Below are positions 33,716-43,765 of a DNA stretch of 44,029 nt, piece by piece (positions within the stretch are counted from its first letter, which is position 1; the number at the start of each line of letters is the position of its first letter). A program made the translations under genes and the position numbers. Below the pieces are notes generated by a model that was given only the letters and a program-made list of their open reading frames with translations, had not been told where the DNA came from and did not search any database. The stretch covers positions 1-44,029 of the forward strand of contig JAKPTX010000170.1 in NCBI GenBank assembly GCA_029570835.1. The letters are read 5' to 3'. This stretch comes from Bacteroidota bacterium. Lineage in GTDB: Bacteria > Bacteroidota > Bacteroidia > Bacteroidales > WCHB1-69.

Positions 33716-35827
33716 ATGAAAAAATTTACTTTTATTTTATTTTTACTTTTGAGCTCCACATTTATAGCCTATTCATCGGTTCCACAGAATATTGCAAAAA
33801 TTGTGGCATATAATTTTGTGATAGAAAAGGGTGAAATTTTAAATTGCAGTGCCGATAAAATTGAATTAATCGAAACTTTTTACAATCAGGATGAAGAGGT
33901 GATGTACCTTTTCAATATCGCCAATCAAGGGTTTGTTTTAGTTTCAGCATCACCCATTGCTCACCCTATTTTGGCATTCTCTTTTGAGTACCCATTTGAA
34001 ACCAATCCTGCATTGGAAGCCTGGCTGAATGGGTATGTTGAGCAAATCATACAACATACTCAAGCAGAGACTTCTACCCCCCCTAAAAACAAACGTGCCT
34101 GGGACCACTACACGGCATCTCCTTTTGAACCCTATTCACAAAGTGCGGTAGTTGTCGGACCACTCATCACTACCCGTTGGAATCAAAACAAATATTATAA
34201 CACTTATTGTCCCTGGGATGTAAATGCCGGACCCTACTACGATTATCGTGTTCCAAATGGATGTGTTGCATTGGCTTTTGCCCAATTGATGAATTACTAT
34301 CGCCATCCGGAAACGGGAGTAGGTGGTGCTTCTTATCTCCCAAGTCCCTATCCCAGACAAACGGTGCATTTTAATCAACATACGTATCATTGGAATGCCA
34401 TGACCAATATCCCCGTGGAATACACCAATGAAATCGCTAAACTGGTATATCACGTTGGTGTATCTTGTCAAATGGGATATAGTCCTGATGGTTCCGGTGC
34501 TCACACTCCATTAGCAGCAGAAAAATTAGTGGAACACTTTAGGTACAGTCCCGACTATCGTACTACATCACCAATAGAGTTTGTTGATGAACCCGAACTC
34601 TACGTTGCCCTACTTAAAATGGAGTTGGACTCTTTACGTCCTTTGGTTTATAGCGGTCGCTCCGAATTTGGAGGAGGACATGCTTTCCTTAGTGATGGTT
34701 ATCGTGATGATAACTACTTCCACTTTAACTGGGGTTGGGGTGGTAGTGGCGACGGCTACTTTATTCATGACGCGATCACCTTTAATCAAGATGTCAGGGT
34801 GATCCGCAGGATGTACCCCGCATCACAATACCCTCTTTATTGCAATGCAACCACACGATTAACTGCCTCTACAGGCTATATTACAGATGGTTCTACCAAT
34901 AAACCTTACCAAACCAATCCTGATTGCGGTTGGATGGTAGCTGTACCGACTGCAACCAGCTATAGTTTCACATTTGATCGTTTCAGCTTATATCCCGATG
35001 TCGATTTTCTTACCATCTATAATGGTCCCTCAGAAAATGACGGAGTAGCTCACACTTTTACCGGAACTACACTACCCACCGGCTATTTTACTGTCAATGC
35101 CGATAGTGTTCTAATTCGATTTACTACTACCGATCCCAATAAGGAACAACATAACTATCAGGGATTTTTGATCAGTTATTCAAGCAATCCTCAGGATGGA
35201 GATTGTGCTTTAAATACTAATTTAACTTATCAAGTTCATGCCACTATCTCTGACGGAAGTCCAAATGGAGAGAACTATAAACCTTCTCATATATGTAGCT
35301 GGGATATCAGACCTACCTTTGTAACCGGCTACGCATTTACTTTTCCCCGTTTTGAATTGGGACTGGGTGATTTTATAGATATTTATGACCTAACTACAAC
35401 CACTCCTGTATTTTGGAAAAGATTTGATCTTTATAATATGCCTAATTTTGCCGTAGTCAATAATGCTCCTTTCAGACGCATGAAAGTTACTTTCGTATCT
35501 GATAACTTTGATCAAAATAAAGGATTTGAATTGGAGTATTACGCTATATTGGGAATCGATGAAGAATCAGAATTGAATAACTTTGGTTATTACCCCAATC
35601 CTGCTTCAGACTATTTTACTTTGGAGTTTGAAAGCGATAAAGTTGAAACCATGGAGTGTAAAATTGTTGACTTAAGCGGTAAAATTGTTCATTCAAGAGA
35701 GATTAACCATACCGGCGGAGAGTTCAATGAAACAATTTCTGTTTCTCATTTAGCTAACGGTATCTACTTTTTAACTTTAACAACATCAACAGGAAAAGCG
35801 GGAGGAAAATTAATTATTAACAAATGA
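33716..35827 (+). CDS. Secreted C10 (streptopain-like) cysteine peptidase with two CUB-like domains and T9SS tail
   Basis: A 703-aa protein from ATG 33716; an in-frame ATG at 33674 overlaps the promoter and would add residues before a clean signal peptide (MKKFTFILFLLLSSTFIAYSS). Then a Spi-type propeptide (about 22-115) and a C10 catalytic domain (about 140-375) with nucleophile Cys183 in NGCVALAFAQ, His322 in GGGHAFLSDGY and the NWGWGGSGDGY motif. Two CUB-like beta-sandwiches (about 385-500 and 505-615) follow; each begins with Cys and holds a second Cys at a similar place. The last 80 residues form a type A sorting domain (YYPNPAS, VDLSGKI, GIYFLTL). It probably acts outside the cell as an endopeptidase after propeptide removal. 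First gene of a five-gene operon; the next starts 8 nt after its stop. Confidence 0.93.
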   Translation: MKKFTFILFLLLSSTFIAYSSVPQNIAKIVAYNFVIEKGEILNCSADKIELIETFYNQDEEVMYLFNIANQGFVLVSASPIAHPILAFSFEYPFETNPALEAWLNGYVEQIIQHTQAETSTPPKNKRAWDHYTASPFEPYSQSAVVVGPLITTRWNQNKYYNTYCPWDVNAGPYYDYRVPNGCVALAFAQLMNYYRHPETGVGGASYLPSPYPRQTVHFNQHTYHWNAMTNIPVEYTNEIAKLVYHVGVSCQMGYSPDGSGAHTPLAAEKLVEHFRYSPDYRTTSPIEFVDEPELYVALLKMELDSLRPLVYSGRSEFGGGHAFLSDGYRDDNYFHFNWGWGGSGDGYFIHDAITFNQDVRVIRRMYPASQYPLYCNATTRLTASTGYITDGSTNKPYQTNPDCGWMVAVPTATSYSFTFDRFSLYPDVDFLTIYNGPSENDGVAHTFTGTTLPTGYFTVNADSVLIRFTTTDPNKEQHNYQGFLISYSSNPQDGDCALNTNLTYQVHATISDGSPNGENYKPSHICSWDIRPTFVTGYAFTFPRFELGLGDFIDIYDLTTTTPVFWKRFDLYNMPNFAVVNNAPFRRMKVTFVSDNFDQNKGFELEYYAILGIDEESELNNFGYYPNPASDYFTLEFESDKVETMECKIVDLSGKIVHSREINHTGGEFNETISVSHLANGIYFLTLTTSTGKAGGKLIINK

Positions 35828-35834
35828 TAAGGAT

Positions 35835-38800
35835 ATGTTTTTTTTCAGAAAACTCTTTTTATGGGTTTTAGCACTCGGACTCGTTGAAGCAACTTTTGCC
35901 CACAACCCGGATACTGTTCTTGAAAAAAACATCAGCTTTATTGAAAATAAAGGCCAATGGGAAGAAGAAGTCCTTTTTAAGTTGGCTTATCAAAATAGCA
36001 CACTCTTTTTTGAACGACATGGAGTTACTCATGTTCTCATAGACCCCAAAGGATTGGAAGAGATACAAAGCTCCAAATTCACACGTAAACCGATAAGCAC
36101 AACACTGAATGCACATGCTTACAGGCTCTCGTTTCGCAACGCGTTACCGTCCCCCCAAATTAATGGAATTCATAAAAAAAGCTATTATCATAATTATTAC
36201 CTGGGGAATGATCCCACACGTTGGAAATCAGAAGTTCCATTGTATCAATCGATTGAATATCAAGAGCTCTATCAAGGAATCAGTCTACACTATTTTGAAC
36301 AGGATCATCTTCTCAAGTATGAGTTCGAAATCGCTCCTCATGCGAACCCCAAACAAATCAAAATGGTGTATGAAGGGGATGTAAAACTTACCATCCAAGG
36401 AGGAATGCTGTTTATAAAAACCAGCGTCGGGGAGGTTCGGGAAATGCAACCTTATGCTTATCAACTTGATAATCAAGGAAATAAAAAAGAAATCTCTTGT
36501 CGTTTCAAGCTTCAAAAAAACAGCGTTACTTTTGAACTGGGAGATTATGATCCAACCCAAACATTGATCATAGATCCTACGTTGGTTTTTTCTACTTATA
36601 CAGGCTCATACTCAGACAATTGGGGATTTACAGCTACTTATGATTCGGATGGAAACATGTATGGAGCCGGCATTGCCAACAGCACCGGATATCCCCTTAG
36701 CTTGGGAGCCTACCAGACTTTTTATGCCGGATATTGGGATATTGCCATCAGTAAGTTCAACCCTACCGGAACACAATTGCTTTTTTCCACCTATTTAGGA
36801 GGTGCCCAATCTGAAATGCCGCACAGCTTGGTTACCAATCACAATAAAGAATTGTATCTATTTGGCACAACCGGTTCTTCCAATTTCCCGATCACTTCAC
36901 AAGCCTACCAAACACAATTTATGGGAGGTGCCAATTGCACTACCAGTAATGCGATCAATTTTCCTCAAGGAACTGATATCGTGCTTGTTAAGTTCAATCA
37001 AAGTGGAACTCAACTCTTGGGTTCGACCTATTTAGGAGGAACCGGTAACGATGGATTAAATTTAGCCGACGTTTTAGTTAAAAACTATGCTGATGAAGTG
37101 AGAGGTGAGATTATTTTGGATGATCAAAGTAACCTATATCTCACATCATCAACATTATCGACTGATTTTCCCATCACAACAGGTGCATCATTTACCGGTG
37201 TTCAATCTGCTATTCTCTGCAAATTTAATCATAATCTTTCTTCTTTAGTTTGGAGTAACTATTTTGGGGGTGGAAGTAATCACTCTGTTGCCGGTTACAG
37301 CCTTGCATTCGGACATAATTACTCCGTTTACGTTACCGGGGGCACTAACAGTCCAACCTTAGCAGGAACCGCTCTTGGTGTTCAAACCACCTATGGGGGT
37401 GGTGTAGCGGACGGCTATCTAGCTCATTTTGATCCTCAAGGAGAAAATTTACTGGGGTTCACCTATTGTGGAAGTGATGTGTATGACCAATCCTATCTGG
37501 TTAAAACGGATCGCCATTTTTTTCCGCATATTGTGGGACAAACTTCAGCTCCTATGTTTTCTTTCTACCAAAATGCTACATGGCACTTTGGTATGGGACA
37601 ATTTGTAACCAAGTACACTCCCACCCTGGATTCCATAGTATGGTCAACGGAGTTCGGCAACAATTTGGCCGGTCCTGACATCTCCCCTACTGCCTTATTG
37701 GTGGATGTCTGCAACCGGATCTATATCTCCGGTTGGGGTGGCCTACGGATCAATCATTTCGGGGGAACTTCCGGTTTACCCATTACTTCAGATGCCATTC
37801 AACCCATGACAGACAACAACGACTACTATTTAATGTGCATTGCCGACGATGCTTCTGCGCTGCTGTATGGTACCTTTTTTGGCAGTCCGTTAATGCAACC
37901 GGCTGAGCATGTGGATGGTGGAACCAGTCGTTTTGATAAACAGGGACGTATTTACCAAGCAGTTTGTGCCGGATGTGGAGGCTCCAGCAGTTTTCCAACC
38001 ACTCCGGGAGCATACTCTCAAACCAATAACAGCAGCAATTGTAATCTGGCCGTATTTAAGATTGACTTTGATCTTCCTGCGGTCATCAGTGAATTTGATA
38101 TGCCCAATACAGTGTGTGCTCCCGCAACCATCCAGTTTGCTAATAACTCTTTGGTTTTAGGCCCCAATACGCAATTTTATTGGGATTTTGGAGATGGAAC
38201 AACTTCCACGGCATTCCAGCCGGACCATACCTACACAGAGTCCGGAACTTATCAGATTACACTTATTATTCAGGATTTAAGCAGTTGCAACCTGGCAGAT
38301 ACTATTACCAAATCCTTACTCGTTTTAAGTAACTCTACCCAATATTTTCCAACCCAATTATGTTGTGCCGGAGACCCTGTTCAGATTGGAATTCCCCCGG
38401 CTGCAGAGGGAACTGTAAGTTATTCCTGGAGTCCCACAACCGGATTAAGCAACAGCACCATATCCAATCCGTATGCTTCACCTACAACTACAACAACCTA
38501 TCAGCTATTGATCTCTGATGGGATTTGCAGTGACACCATATACCAAACTGTTGAAGTGGTTGATATTGATATTGATCTTCCTCCTCAGATTGTAGTGTGC
38601 GAAGGAGAAGAATTGCTATATACTCCAACCATCAGTGCATCACATGATAACCTGTTCTATTATTGGTCTAATAATCCCAACTTTACCACCTTACTCAATA
38701 GTGATTTTTCAGACCCTTCTCTTCAAATTACTTCCTCCTGGGGATCAGGAACTCTCTACCTAAAGGTAGTGAGCGAACCTTGTGAAGTAATTGTCTCAAT

Positions 38801-39596
38801 CCCCTTCATTGTCTCTACTGTCGAGTATGGTGATCCCGGGCAATTTGTGAGTTGTTTTAATGAAAATGTAGAACTTCATCTGGAAGTATATACTCCCAAC
38901 TGCACTTACCAATGGGCACCGGAAGAGTACATTATTTCAGGAGGAAACAGTGCAAACCCAATAGTAAATCCTCCCACACTAACCACTTTTTATGTAACCA
39001 TTACCAACAGCTATGGATGCAGTGTTACCGTCTCTGTTGAAGTAGACAAACAGAGTGGAACTTTTCCCTTCCCTTTAGAGGCTTGGTGCGATGATACCGA
39101 CATCTACCTAGGAGAATCAACCCTATTGGAGTCAACCGAATATACAGATAATCAATACACATACTCCTGGACCCCTTCGGGATCACTATCCTCACCCCAT
39201 ACCCCAACTACCACGGCCTCACCTGAGGTAACTACACTCTATACTATTGAAGTAACCGATCATTTTGGCTGTACAAAAAGTGACACTATTACTATTTTTG
39301 TAACTGAGCGAATCTGTGACGAACCTTATGTTTATGTTCCCAATGCATTCACTCCCAATAATGATGGGAAAAATGATATTTTGTTCGTTCGAAGTGTTAT
39401 TTTAGAAGAGTTCGTTTTTAAAATTTATGACCGATGGGGAGAACTAATCTTTGAAACAAACTCAACAGAAAAAGGTTGGGATGGAACTTATAAAAATGAA
39501 CCCTGTATGCCCGGTGTGTACGACTATTATTTAGAAGGATACTGCAACAATAAAAAAGAAATTTTTAAAAAAGGAAATATAACTCTAATCCGTTAA
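35835..39596 (+). CDS. Beta-propeller/PKD surface protein with CHU_C (type B) sorting domain
   Basis: A 1253-aa exported protein. Signal peptide about 1-22 (MFFFRKLFLWVLALGLVEATFA). An N-terminal DUF7948-like domain (about 30-250: FIENKGQW, YYHNYYLGNDPTRW, LIIDPTLVFSTYTG) precedes SBBP-type beta-propeller repeats (about 255-750: FSTYLGG, GSTYLGGTGND, SNYFGGG). A PKD domain (about 755-835: FYWDFGDGTTS, HTYTESGTY) and several Ig-like beta domains with paired Cys (840-1165) follow. The last 85 residues are a gliding-motility-type CHU_C domain (YVPNAFTPNNDGKNDI, YDRWGELIFE, GWDGTYKN, GVYDYYLEG). Its surface role is unknown; such proteins are T9SS type B substrates. Translationally close to both neighbours. 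Confidence 0.88.
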   Translation: MFFFRKLFLWVLALGLVEATFAHNPDTVLEKNISFIENKGQWEEEVLFKLAYQNSTLFFERHGVTHVLIDPKGLEEIQSSKFTRKPISTTLNAHAYRLSFRNALPSPQINGIHKKSYYHNYYLGNDPTRWKSEVPLYQSIEYQELYQGISLHYFEQDHLLKYEFEIAPHANPKQIKMVYEGDVKLTIQGGMLFIKTSVGEVREMQPYAYQLDNQGNKKEISCRFKLQKNSVTFELGDYDPTQTLIIDPTLVFSTYTGSYSDNWGFTATYDSDGNMYGAGIANSTGYPLSLGAYQTFYAGYWDIAISKFNPTGTQLLFSTYLGGAQSEMPHSLVTNHNKELYLFGTTGSSNFPITSQAYQTQFMGGANCTTSNAINFPQGTDIVLVKFNQSGTQLLGSTYLGGTGNDGLNLADVLVKNYADEVRGEIILDDQSNLYLTSSTLSTDFPITTGASFTGVQSAILCKFNHNLSSLVWSNYFGGGSNHSVAGYSLAFGHNYSVYVTGGTNSPTLAGTALGVQTTYGGGVADGYLAHFDPQGENLLGFTYCGSDVYDQSYLVKTDRHFFPHIVGQTSAPMFSFYQNATWHFGMGQFVTKYTPTLDSIVWSTEFGNNLAGPDISPTALLVDVCNRIYISGWGGLRINHFGGTSGLPITSDAIQPMTDNNDYYLMCIADDASALLYGTFFGSPLMQPAEHVDGGTSRFDKQGRIYQAVCAGCGGSSSFPTTPGAYSQTNNSSNCNLAVFKIDFDLPAVISEFDMPNTVCAPATIQFANNSLVLGPNTQFYWDFGDGTTSTAFQPDHTYTESGTYQITLIIQDLSSCNLADTITKSLLVLSNSTQYFPTQLCCAGDPVQIGIPPAAEGTVSYSWSPTTGLSNSTISNPYASPTTTTTYQLLISDGICSDTIYQTVEVVDIDIDLPPQIVVCEGEELLYTPTISASHDNLFYYWSNNPNFTTLLNSDFSDPSLQITSSWGSGTLYLKVVSEPCEVIVSIPFIVSTVEYGDPGQFVSCFNENVELHLEVYTPNCTYQWAPEEYIISGGNSANPIVNPPTLTTFYVTITNSYGCSVTVSVEVDKQSGTFPFPLEAWCDDTDIYLGESTLLESTEYTDNQYTYSWTPSGSLSSPHTPTTTASPEVTTLYTIEVTDHFGCTKSDTITIFVTERICDEPYVYVPNAFTPNNDGKNDILFVRSVILEEFVFKIYDRWGELIFETNSTEKGWDGTYKNEPCMPGVYDYYLEGYCNNKKEIFKKGNITLIR

Positions 39597-39611
39597 ACCT
39601 AAAGCAAAAAA

Positions 39612-41060
39612 ATGAAAACACGCGTACACATATTGATTTTAGCCTTATGTTCGTGGAGTCTGACACTGTCAGCCCAAACTCCCGATCCGATTCGTTTTAG
39701 CAGCTTAAATCCTTTAGTCAGTCAATATAATCCCTCACTTTACACTCCCTACGGAGGATATGTTTCTTTTCCCTTGTTGAGCAATTTAGGTCTCTCCTTA
39801 TACAATCCGAGTTTTCGTCATAAAAAACTGTTTGATAAAGATGATTCTGAAAAAATTACAACCCATGCTGCTAATCGATTTCTTAATTTTATGAGTAATA
39901 CAAACAACCTGTTGACTTTGAACTTCAATGAAGAACTAATCGGCTTTGGGTTTCGTGTTAATAAATGGTTTTTTTCTTTCAGTCAACAATTCAAATTTGA
40001 AGGGCAATTTTACTATTCAAGAGATCTTTGGGGACTCATTATTAAAGGGAATAAGGGTTATATGGGTTCTGACAATCCTGCATATATTGATATCAAATCG
40101 AGTATAACATCATATCGTGAAACAGCTATTGGAATCCACTATAAAATCAATGATCATTTCTCAGTCGGAATGAGACCCAAATTAATCAGGGGAGTTTACA
40201 ATGTTAATGTACCTGATTTCATATTTCAATTATATACCAATCCCGATGATAATTCTTTATTGCTTCGCTATCGCAGCATGATGAATATCTCCACACCTAT
40301 TTCACTGGTAGAAGAGGATTCCGAAGGGAATCTTGTTTTTAGAGAGTTTGATATCTCCGAGTTTTTTACTCAACTATTTAAAAAAGGGAAAACTAATTTC
40401 GGATTTGGAATTGACCTTGGAGGATCATATCAGATTAATGATCACTTTAAAGTCTCGGTTTATGCTAATGATATAGGTTTTATAAAATGGAGATCTGAGA
40501 CAATCCGGATTAAAACGAGACCATTTGCAGAAGATGATTATGCCGCTGTAGAAGGAGAATATGAATTCAATGAACTAACTCAGGACATGATTTCAGAATT
40601 TCTTGCCGGGGATTCCTTGAGAAAAATTTTCGATTTCACTTTTGTAGACAGCTGTATGAAAAATTTGATCACCATTGAAAGAGTACCCTATTACTATACT
40701 ACTTTAACCTCACAAATAGGAATTGAAGGAGTCTATCGACTCAATCCTTCCAATCGTTTCATTGCTCTATTCAAAGGATATATCATCAACAAGAGGCTCT
40801 TTCCTATTTTTACAGTTGCCTATAATGGAACCTATTGGAATATAATTGATGTTATCGTTTCCTATTCCATGATGCAAAAAAGTTTTACCAATTTAGGAAT
40901 AGGAATTGGTTTTAAATTTGGTCCTTTCCATATATATGGCGGTACCAATAACATCTTTTCTATTTTCCGACCGCTTAATTCTTCTCTAGTCAACTATCAA
41001 CTTGGAATTAGTTTTGCCTGGAGTCATAAAAAATATAAAGAAACAAATATCAAATATTAA
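39612..41060 (+). CDS. Outer-membrane beta-barrel protein, DUF5723-like
   Basis: A 482-aa protein with a signal peptide (1-22, ending LSAQ) followed by alternating amphipathic beta-strands throughout and no hydrophobic helix, as in outer-membrane barrels. Recurrent features are aromatic-girdle residues, turns such as YKINDHFSVGMRPK and YQINDHFKVSVYANDIG, and a terminal aromatic residue. The opening (PLVSQYNPSLYTPYGGYVSFPLLSNLGLS) resembles DUF5723-family proteins of Bacteroidota. No function is known from sequence. Lying 15 bp after a T9SS type B cargo gene, it could be an anchor or partner for that protein, as PorP/SprF-type barrels are; this is inference from position. Confidence 0.72.
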   Translation: MKTRVHILILALCSWSLTLSAQTPDPIRFSSLNPLVSQYNPSLYTPYGGYVSFPLLSNLGLSLYNPSFRHKKLFDKDDSEKITTHAANRFLNFMSNTNNLLTLNFNEELIGFGFRVNKWFFSFSQQFKFEGQFYYSRDLWGLIIKGNKGYMGSDNPAYIDIKSSITSYRETAIGIHYKINDHFSVGMRPKLIRGVYNVNVPDFIFQLYTNPDDNSLLLRYRSMMNISTPISLVEEDSEGNLVFREFDISEFFTQLFKKGKTNFGFGIDLGGSYQINDHFKVSVYANDIGFIKWRSETIRIKTRPFAEDDYAAVEGEYEFNELTQDMISEFLAGDSLRKIFDFTFVDSCMKNLITIERVPYYYTTLTSQIGIEGVYRLNPSNRFIALFKGYIINKRLFPIFTVAYNGTYWNIIDVIVSYSMMQKSFTNLGIGIGFKFGPFHIYGGTNNIFSIFRPLNSSLVNYQLGISFAWSHKKYKETNIKY

Positions 41061-41078
41061 TCTTAAACAGAAAACATC

Positions 41079-42374
41079 ATGAGTATCAAGATTCACTTTG
41101 AAGGTCTATTCCACGATCCATGGACTGAAACAATTCCTGAATCCTTAACCAAAAATGCATTTAATCAACTCGTTAATAAAACCGGAAAGGGGAACGAATT
41201 TCTCGGTTGGCTTGATATCCCTGATCAGATGACACAAGCAAATATTGAAGAGATTCAAAATTGTGCAGATCGTTTATCAGCTCAATCTGAAATTGTAGTT
41301 TTGATTGGTATTGGAGGCTCCTATCTAGGAGCACGTGCTGTTATTGAGGCACTCCAAAATCCGTTCAACCTGATGAAAGAGGGTGAAACACCAAAGATTA
41401 TATATGCGGGACATCATATCAGTGAGGATTATCTACACCATTTGCTCCAATTGCTAAATCATAAATCATACTCTCTTATCGTGATCTCCAAATCGGGAAC
41501 CACTACTGAACCTGCCCTTGCTTTTCGTATATTAAAAGAGCATTGCGAAAAGAAATATGGAATGGAAGAATCTCAAAAACGAATTGTTGCCATTACAGAT
41601 GCTTCTCGCGGTGCACTCAAACAGTTGGCAAACAAAAACAACTATCAAACTTTTGTAATCCCTGACGATGTAGGTGGACGCTATTCGGTTTTAACCGCCG
41701 TTGGACTGTTACCCATAGCCATTGCCGGATTTAATATTGAGCAACTCATTGCCGGTGCCGCTAAAATGAAAGAGGAACTATTTCAAAATGATGATCCTAA
41801 CAGCAACACAGCGATGCAATATGCTCTTTACCGTAATCTATTATACCAAAGTGGTAAAAAAATTGAGTTGGTAGTTGCTTATGAACCTGAATTATTCTAC
41901 TTCATTGAGTGGTTTAAACAGCTTTACGGAGAGAGTGACGGGAAAGAAGGAAGAGGATTATTCCCTGCCGGAGCGATCTTTTCTACTGATTTACACTCTT
42001 TGGGACAATATATTCAGGAAGGAGAAAGACATTTGTTTGAAACGGTGATCTCTGTCGAAAAGTCTCAATTTAAAGTTGCTATTCCTTATGATGAGGAAAA
42101 TTTAGACGGACTGAACTACTTGCAATACAGAAGTATACATGAGATCAACCAAATTGCTGAGGAGGGAACTCGCCAGGCACACATCTCAGGTGGCGTTCCC
42201 AACATCAGAATTCAAATTCCCGAAATCAACGAACAGCACCTGGGTGAGATGATCTTTTTCTTTGAGATGAGTTGCGCCTTGGGCGGCTATCTCATGGATA
42301 TCAACCCATTCAATCAACCGGGTGTAGAGGCATACAAACAACAAATGTTTAAACTACTTGGAAAACCAATGTAG
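41079..42374 (+). CDS. pgi: Glucose-6-phosphate isomerase
   Basis: A 431-aa cytosolic enzyme interconverting glucose 6-phosphate and fructose 6-phosphate, of the short bacterial type (about 430-450 aa) rather than the 550-aa E. coli type. Visible motifs: GIGGSYLGARAV (sugar-phosphate binding), VISKSGTTTEPALAF (phosphate loop), GGRYSVLTAVGLLP (family signature), YGESDGKEGRG with the catalytic Glu, STDLHSLGQ with the ring-opening His, and QPGVEAYKQQM with the C-terminal Lys. Nothing is truncated. It is embedded in an operon of exported proteins, 18 bp after the barrel gene and 17 bp before the MutS-like gene, an unusual setting for a housekeeping gene. Confidence 0.97.
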   Translation: MSIKIHFEGLFHDPWTETIPESLTKNAFNQLVNKTGKGNEFLGWLDIPDQMTQANIEEIQNCADRLSAQSEIVVLIGIGGSYLGARAVIEALQNPFNLMKEGETPKIIYAGHHISEDYLHHLLQLLNHKSYSLIVISKSGTTTEPALAFRILKEHCEKKYGMEESQKRIVAITDASRGALKQLANKNNYQTFVIPDDVGGRYSVLTAVGLLPIAIAGFNIEQLIAGAAKMKEELFQNDDPNSNTAMQYALYRNLLYQSGKKIELVVAYEPELFYFIEWFKQLYGESDGKEGRGLFPAGAIFSTDLHSLGQYIQEGERHLFETVISVEKSQFKVAIPYDEENLDGLNYLQYRSIHEINQIAEEGTRQAHISGGVPNIRIQIPEINEQHLGEMIFFFEMSCALGGYLMDINPFNQPGVEAYKQQMFKLLGKPM

Positions 42375-42391
42375 TTAATATTCAATAACTT

Positions 42392-43765
42392 ATGACTATT
42401 AAAAAAATTGCACGAGATCACCTTGGGGTGAGAATGGTGATGGAACAGACAGCCATACTATCGGCAGTGGGTAAAAAGCGATTGATGCAAACTCCATTGA
42501 TCACTCAACGAGCCAAACTGGAAGCGCAGTTTCAATTGCTTGAAACAACACAACAATGGCTTCATTCTATTGATAACCTAGAGAGTATCAATCATTTAAT
42601 CGCTTCCATTCATGACTTTTATGGTACCCTGACACGCCTTAAAAGGGGCGAGTTTATGGATGATCTTGATTTTTTTGAAATAAAAAGGGGGGGGATAACC
42701 ATGGTTCAGCTTAAAGACGAACTCGAGATCGCAGCCTGTCCCTCATTTCAACTCCTGGATACTCATGCGGTTGTGCATCACTTAGATCCGGAAAACAGTG
42801 GACTACCCTACTTCTACATCTACTCAGCTTATGATCCCAGACTTAAAGAAAAGCGCAAAGCATACGATCAATCTCAGGACAAAGAGGAAAAAGATCGCTT
42901 ATTTGGAGAGATCTTACATTTGGAGAACCAAGTTCGTCGGGAACTCTCAATCACTCTGCGTCAATATGTTGCATCTCTGGAACAAAACCTGGAAACTATC
43001 GCTGAACTGGATTTGACTTTGGCCAAAATTCAGTTAGCAGAAAAATGGGGATGCTGTATTCCGGAAATTGCTGAATCCGGCATTGTATATGATGGTTTAT
43101 TCCACCCGTTAGTGAAAGAACGATTGGAAGAAAGTGGAGGACAATTTCAACCTATTGACATCCAATTAGATACTACTCCAACCTTGATTACCGGAGCCAA
43201 TATGTCAGGAAAAACCATCTTCTTACGCAGCATAGCTTTAGCGCAATGGATGTTTCAACTGGGTTACTTCATTCCGGCTCAACAAGCTCAAATCGAACCG
43301 GTTGAGGAGATCTTTATCAGACAGGAAGAAGAGGAATCCTCTGAACAAGGCGGTCTTTCCTCCTTTGCATCGGAAATTTTGTGGATTAACAATATTATTC
43401 AAGAGGTAAGACAGGGCAAAAAAATATTAATTTTAGTTGATGAATTGGCCAGGACCACCAATCCTACAGAGGGAAGAGCTTTGGTTTCTGCATTTATTGA
43501 AATCATGAAGCAGCATCCCAACTTTGCTTTGATTACAACACACTACTCCGGTGTTGAGGGTGAATGTCGCCGACTCAGAGTCCGCGGATTGCAAGGAATT
43601 GACCCTCATATTGAAATCACGCCTGAAACGATTCATCAATATATGGATTACAGTCTCATCGAAAGTGATGAAAAAGAGGTTCCCCATGAGGCATTGACCA
43701 TCGCTCAAATTTTCAAGGTGGACAAGGAATTTTTGGAATTAGCGAACAAATACATTGAAAAGTAG
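42392..43765 (+). CDS. Short MutS-like ATPase lacking mismatch-recognition domains
   Basis: 457 aa. The C-terminal half is a MutS-type ABC ATPase: Walker A GANMSGKT (268-275), ABC-signature-like EQGGLSSFASE (about 318-328), Walker B ILILVDELARTTNPTEG (345-361) and the TTHYSG switch His (about 384). The N-terminal half resembles a shortened MutS lever/clamp helical region (charged helix about 147-215). The mismatch-binding and connector domains of MutS (normally over 800 aa) are absent, so classic mismatch repair is unlikely. Candidates are a MutS2/MutS-III-type protein without Smr nuclease, or the MutS-like reactivase ATPase of lysine/ornithine aminomutases (KamC-type); neighbours do not decide. 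A G8 run at 42687-42694 lies inside the coding sequence. Last gene of the operon. Confidence 0.85.
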   Translation: MTIKKIARDHLGVRMVMEQTAILSAVGKKRLMQTPLITQRAKLEAQFQLLETTQQWLHSIDNLESINHLIASIHDFYGTLTRLKRGEFMDDLDFFEIKRGGITMVQLKDELEIAACPSFQLLDTHAVVHHLDPENSGLPYFYIYSAYDPRLKEKRKAYDQSQDKEEKDRLFGEILHLENQVRRELSITLRQYVASLEQNLETIAELDLTLAKIQLAEKWGCCIPEIAESGIVYDGLFHPLVKERLEESGGQFQPIDIQLDTTPTLITGANMSGKTIFLRSIALAQWMFQLGYFIPAQQAQIEPVEEIFIRQEEEESSEQGGLSSFASEILWINNIIQEVRQGKKILILVDELARTTNPTEGRALVSAFIEIMKQHPNFALITTHYSGVEGECRRLRVRGLQGIDPHIEITPETIHQYMDYSLIESDEKEVPHEALTIAQIFKVDKEFLELANKYIEK

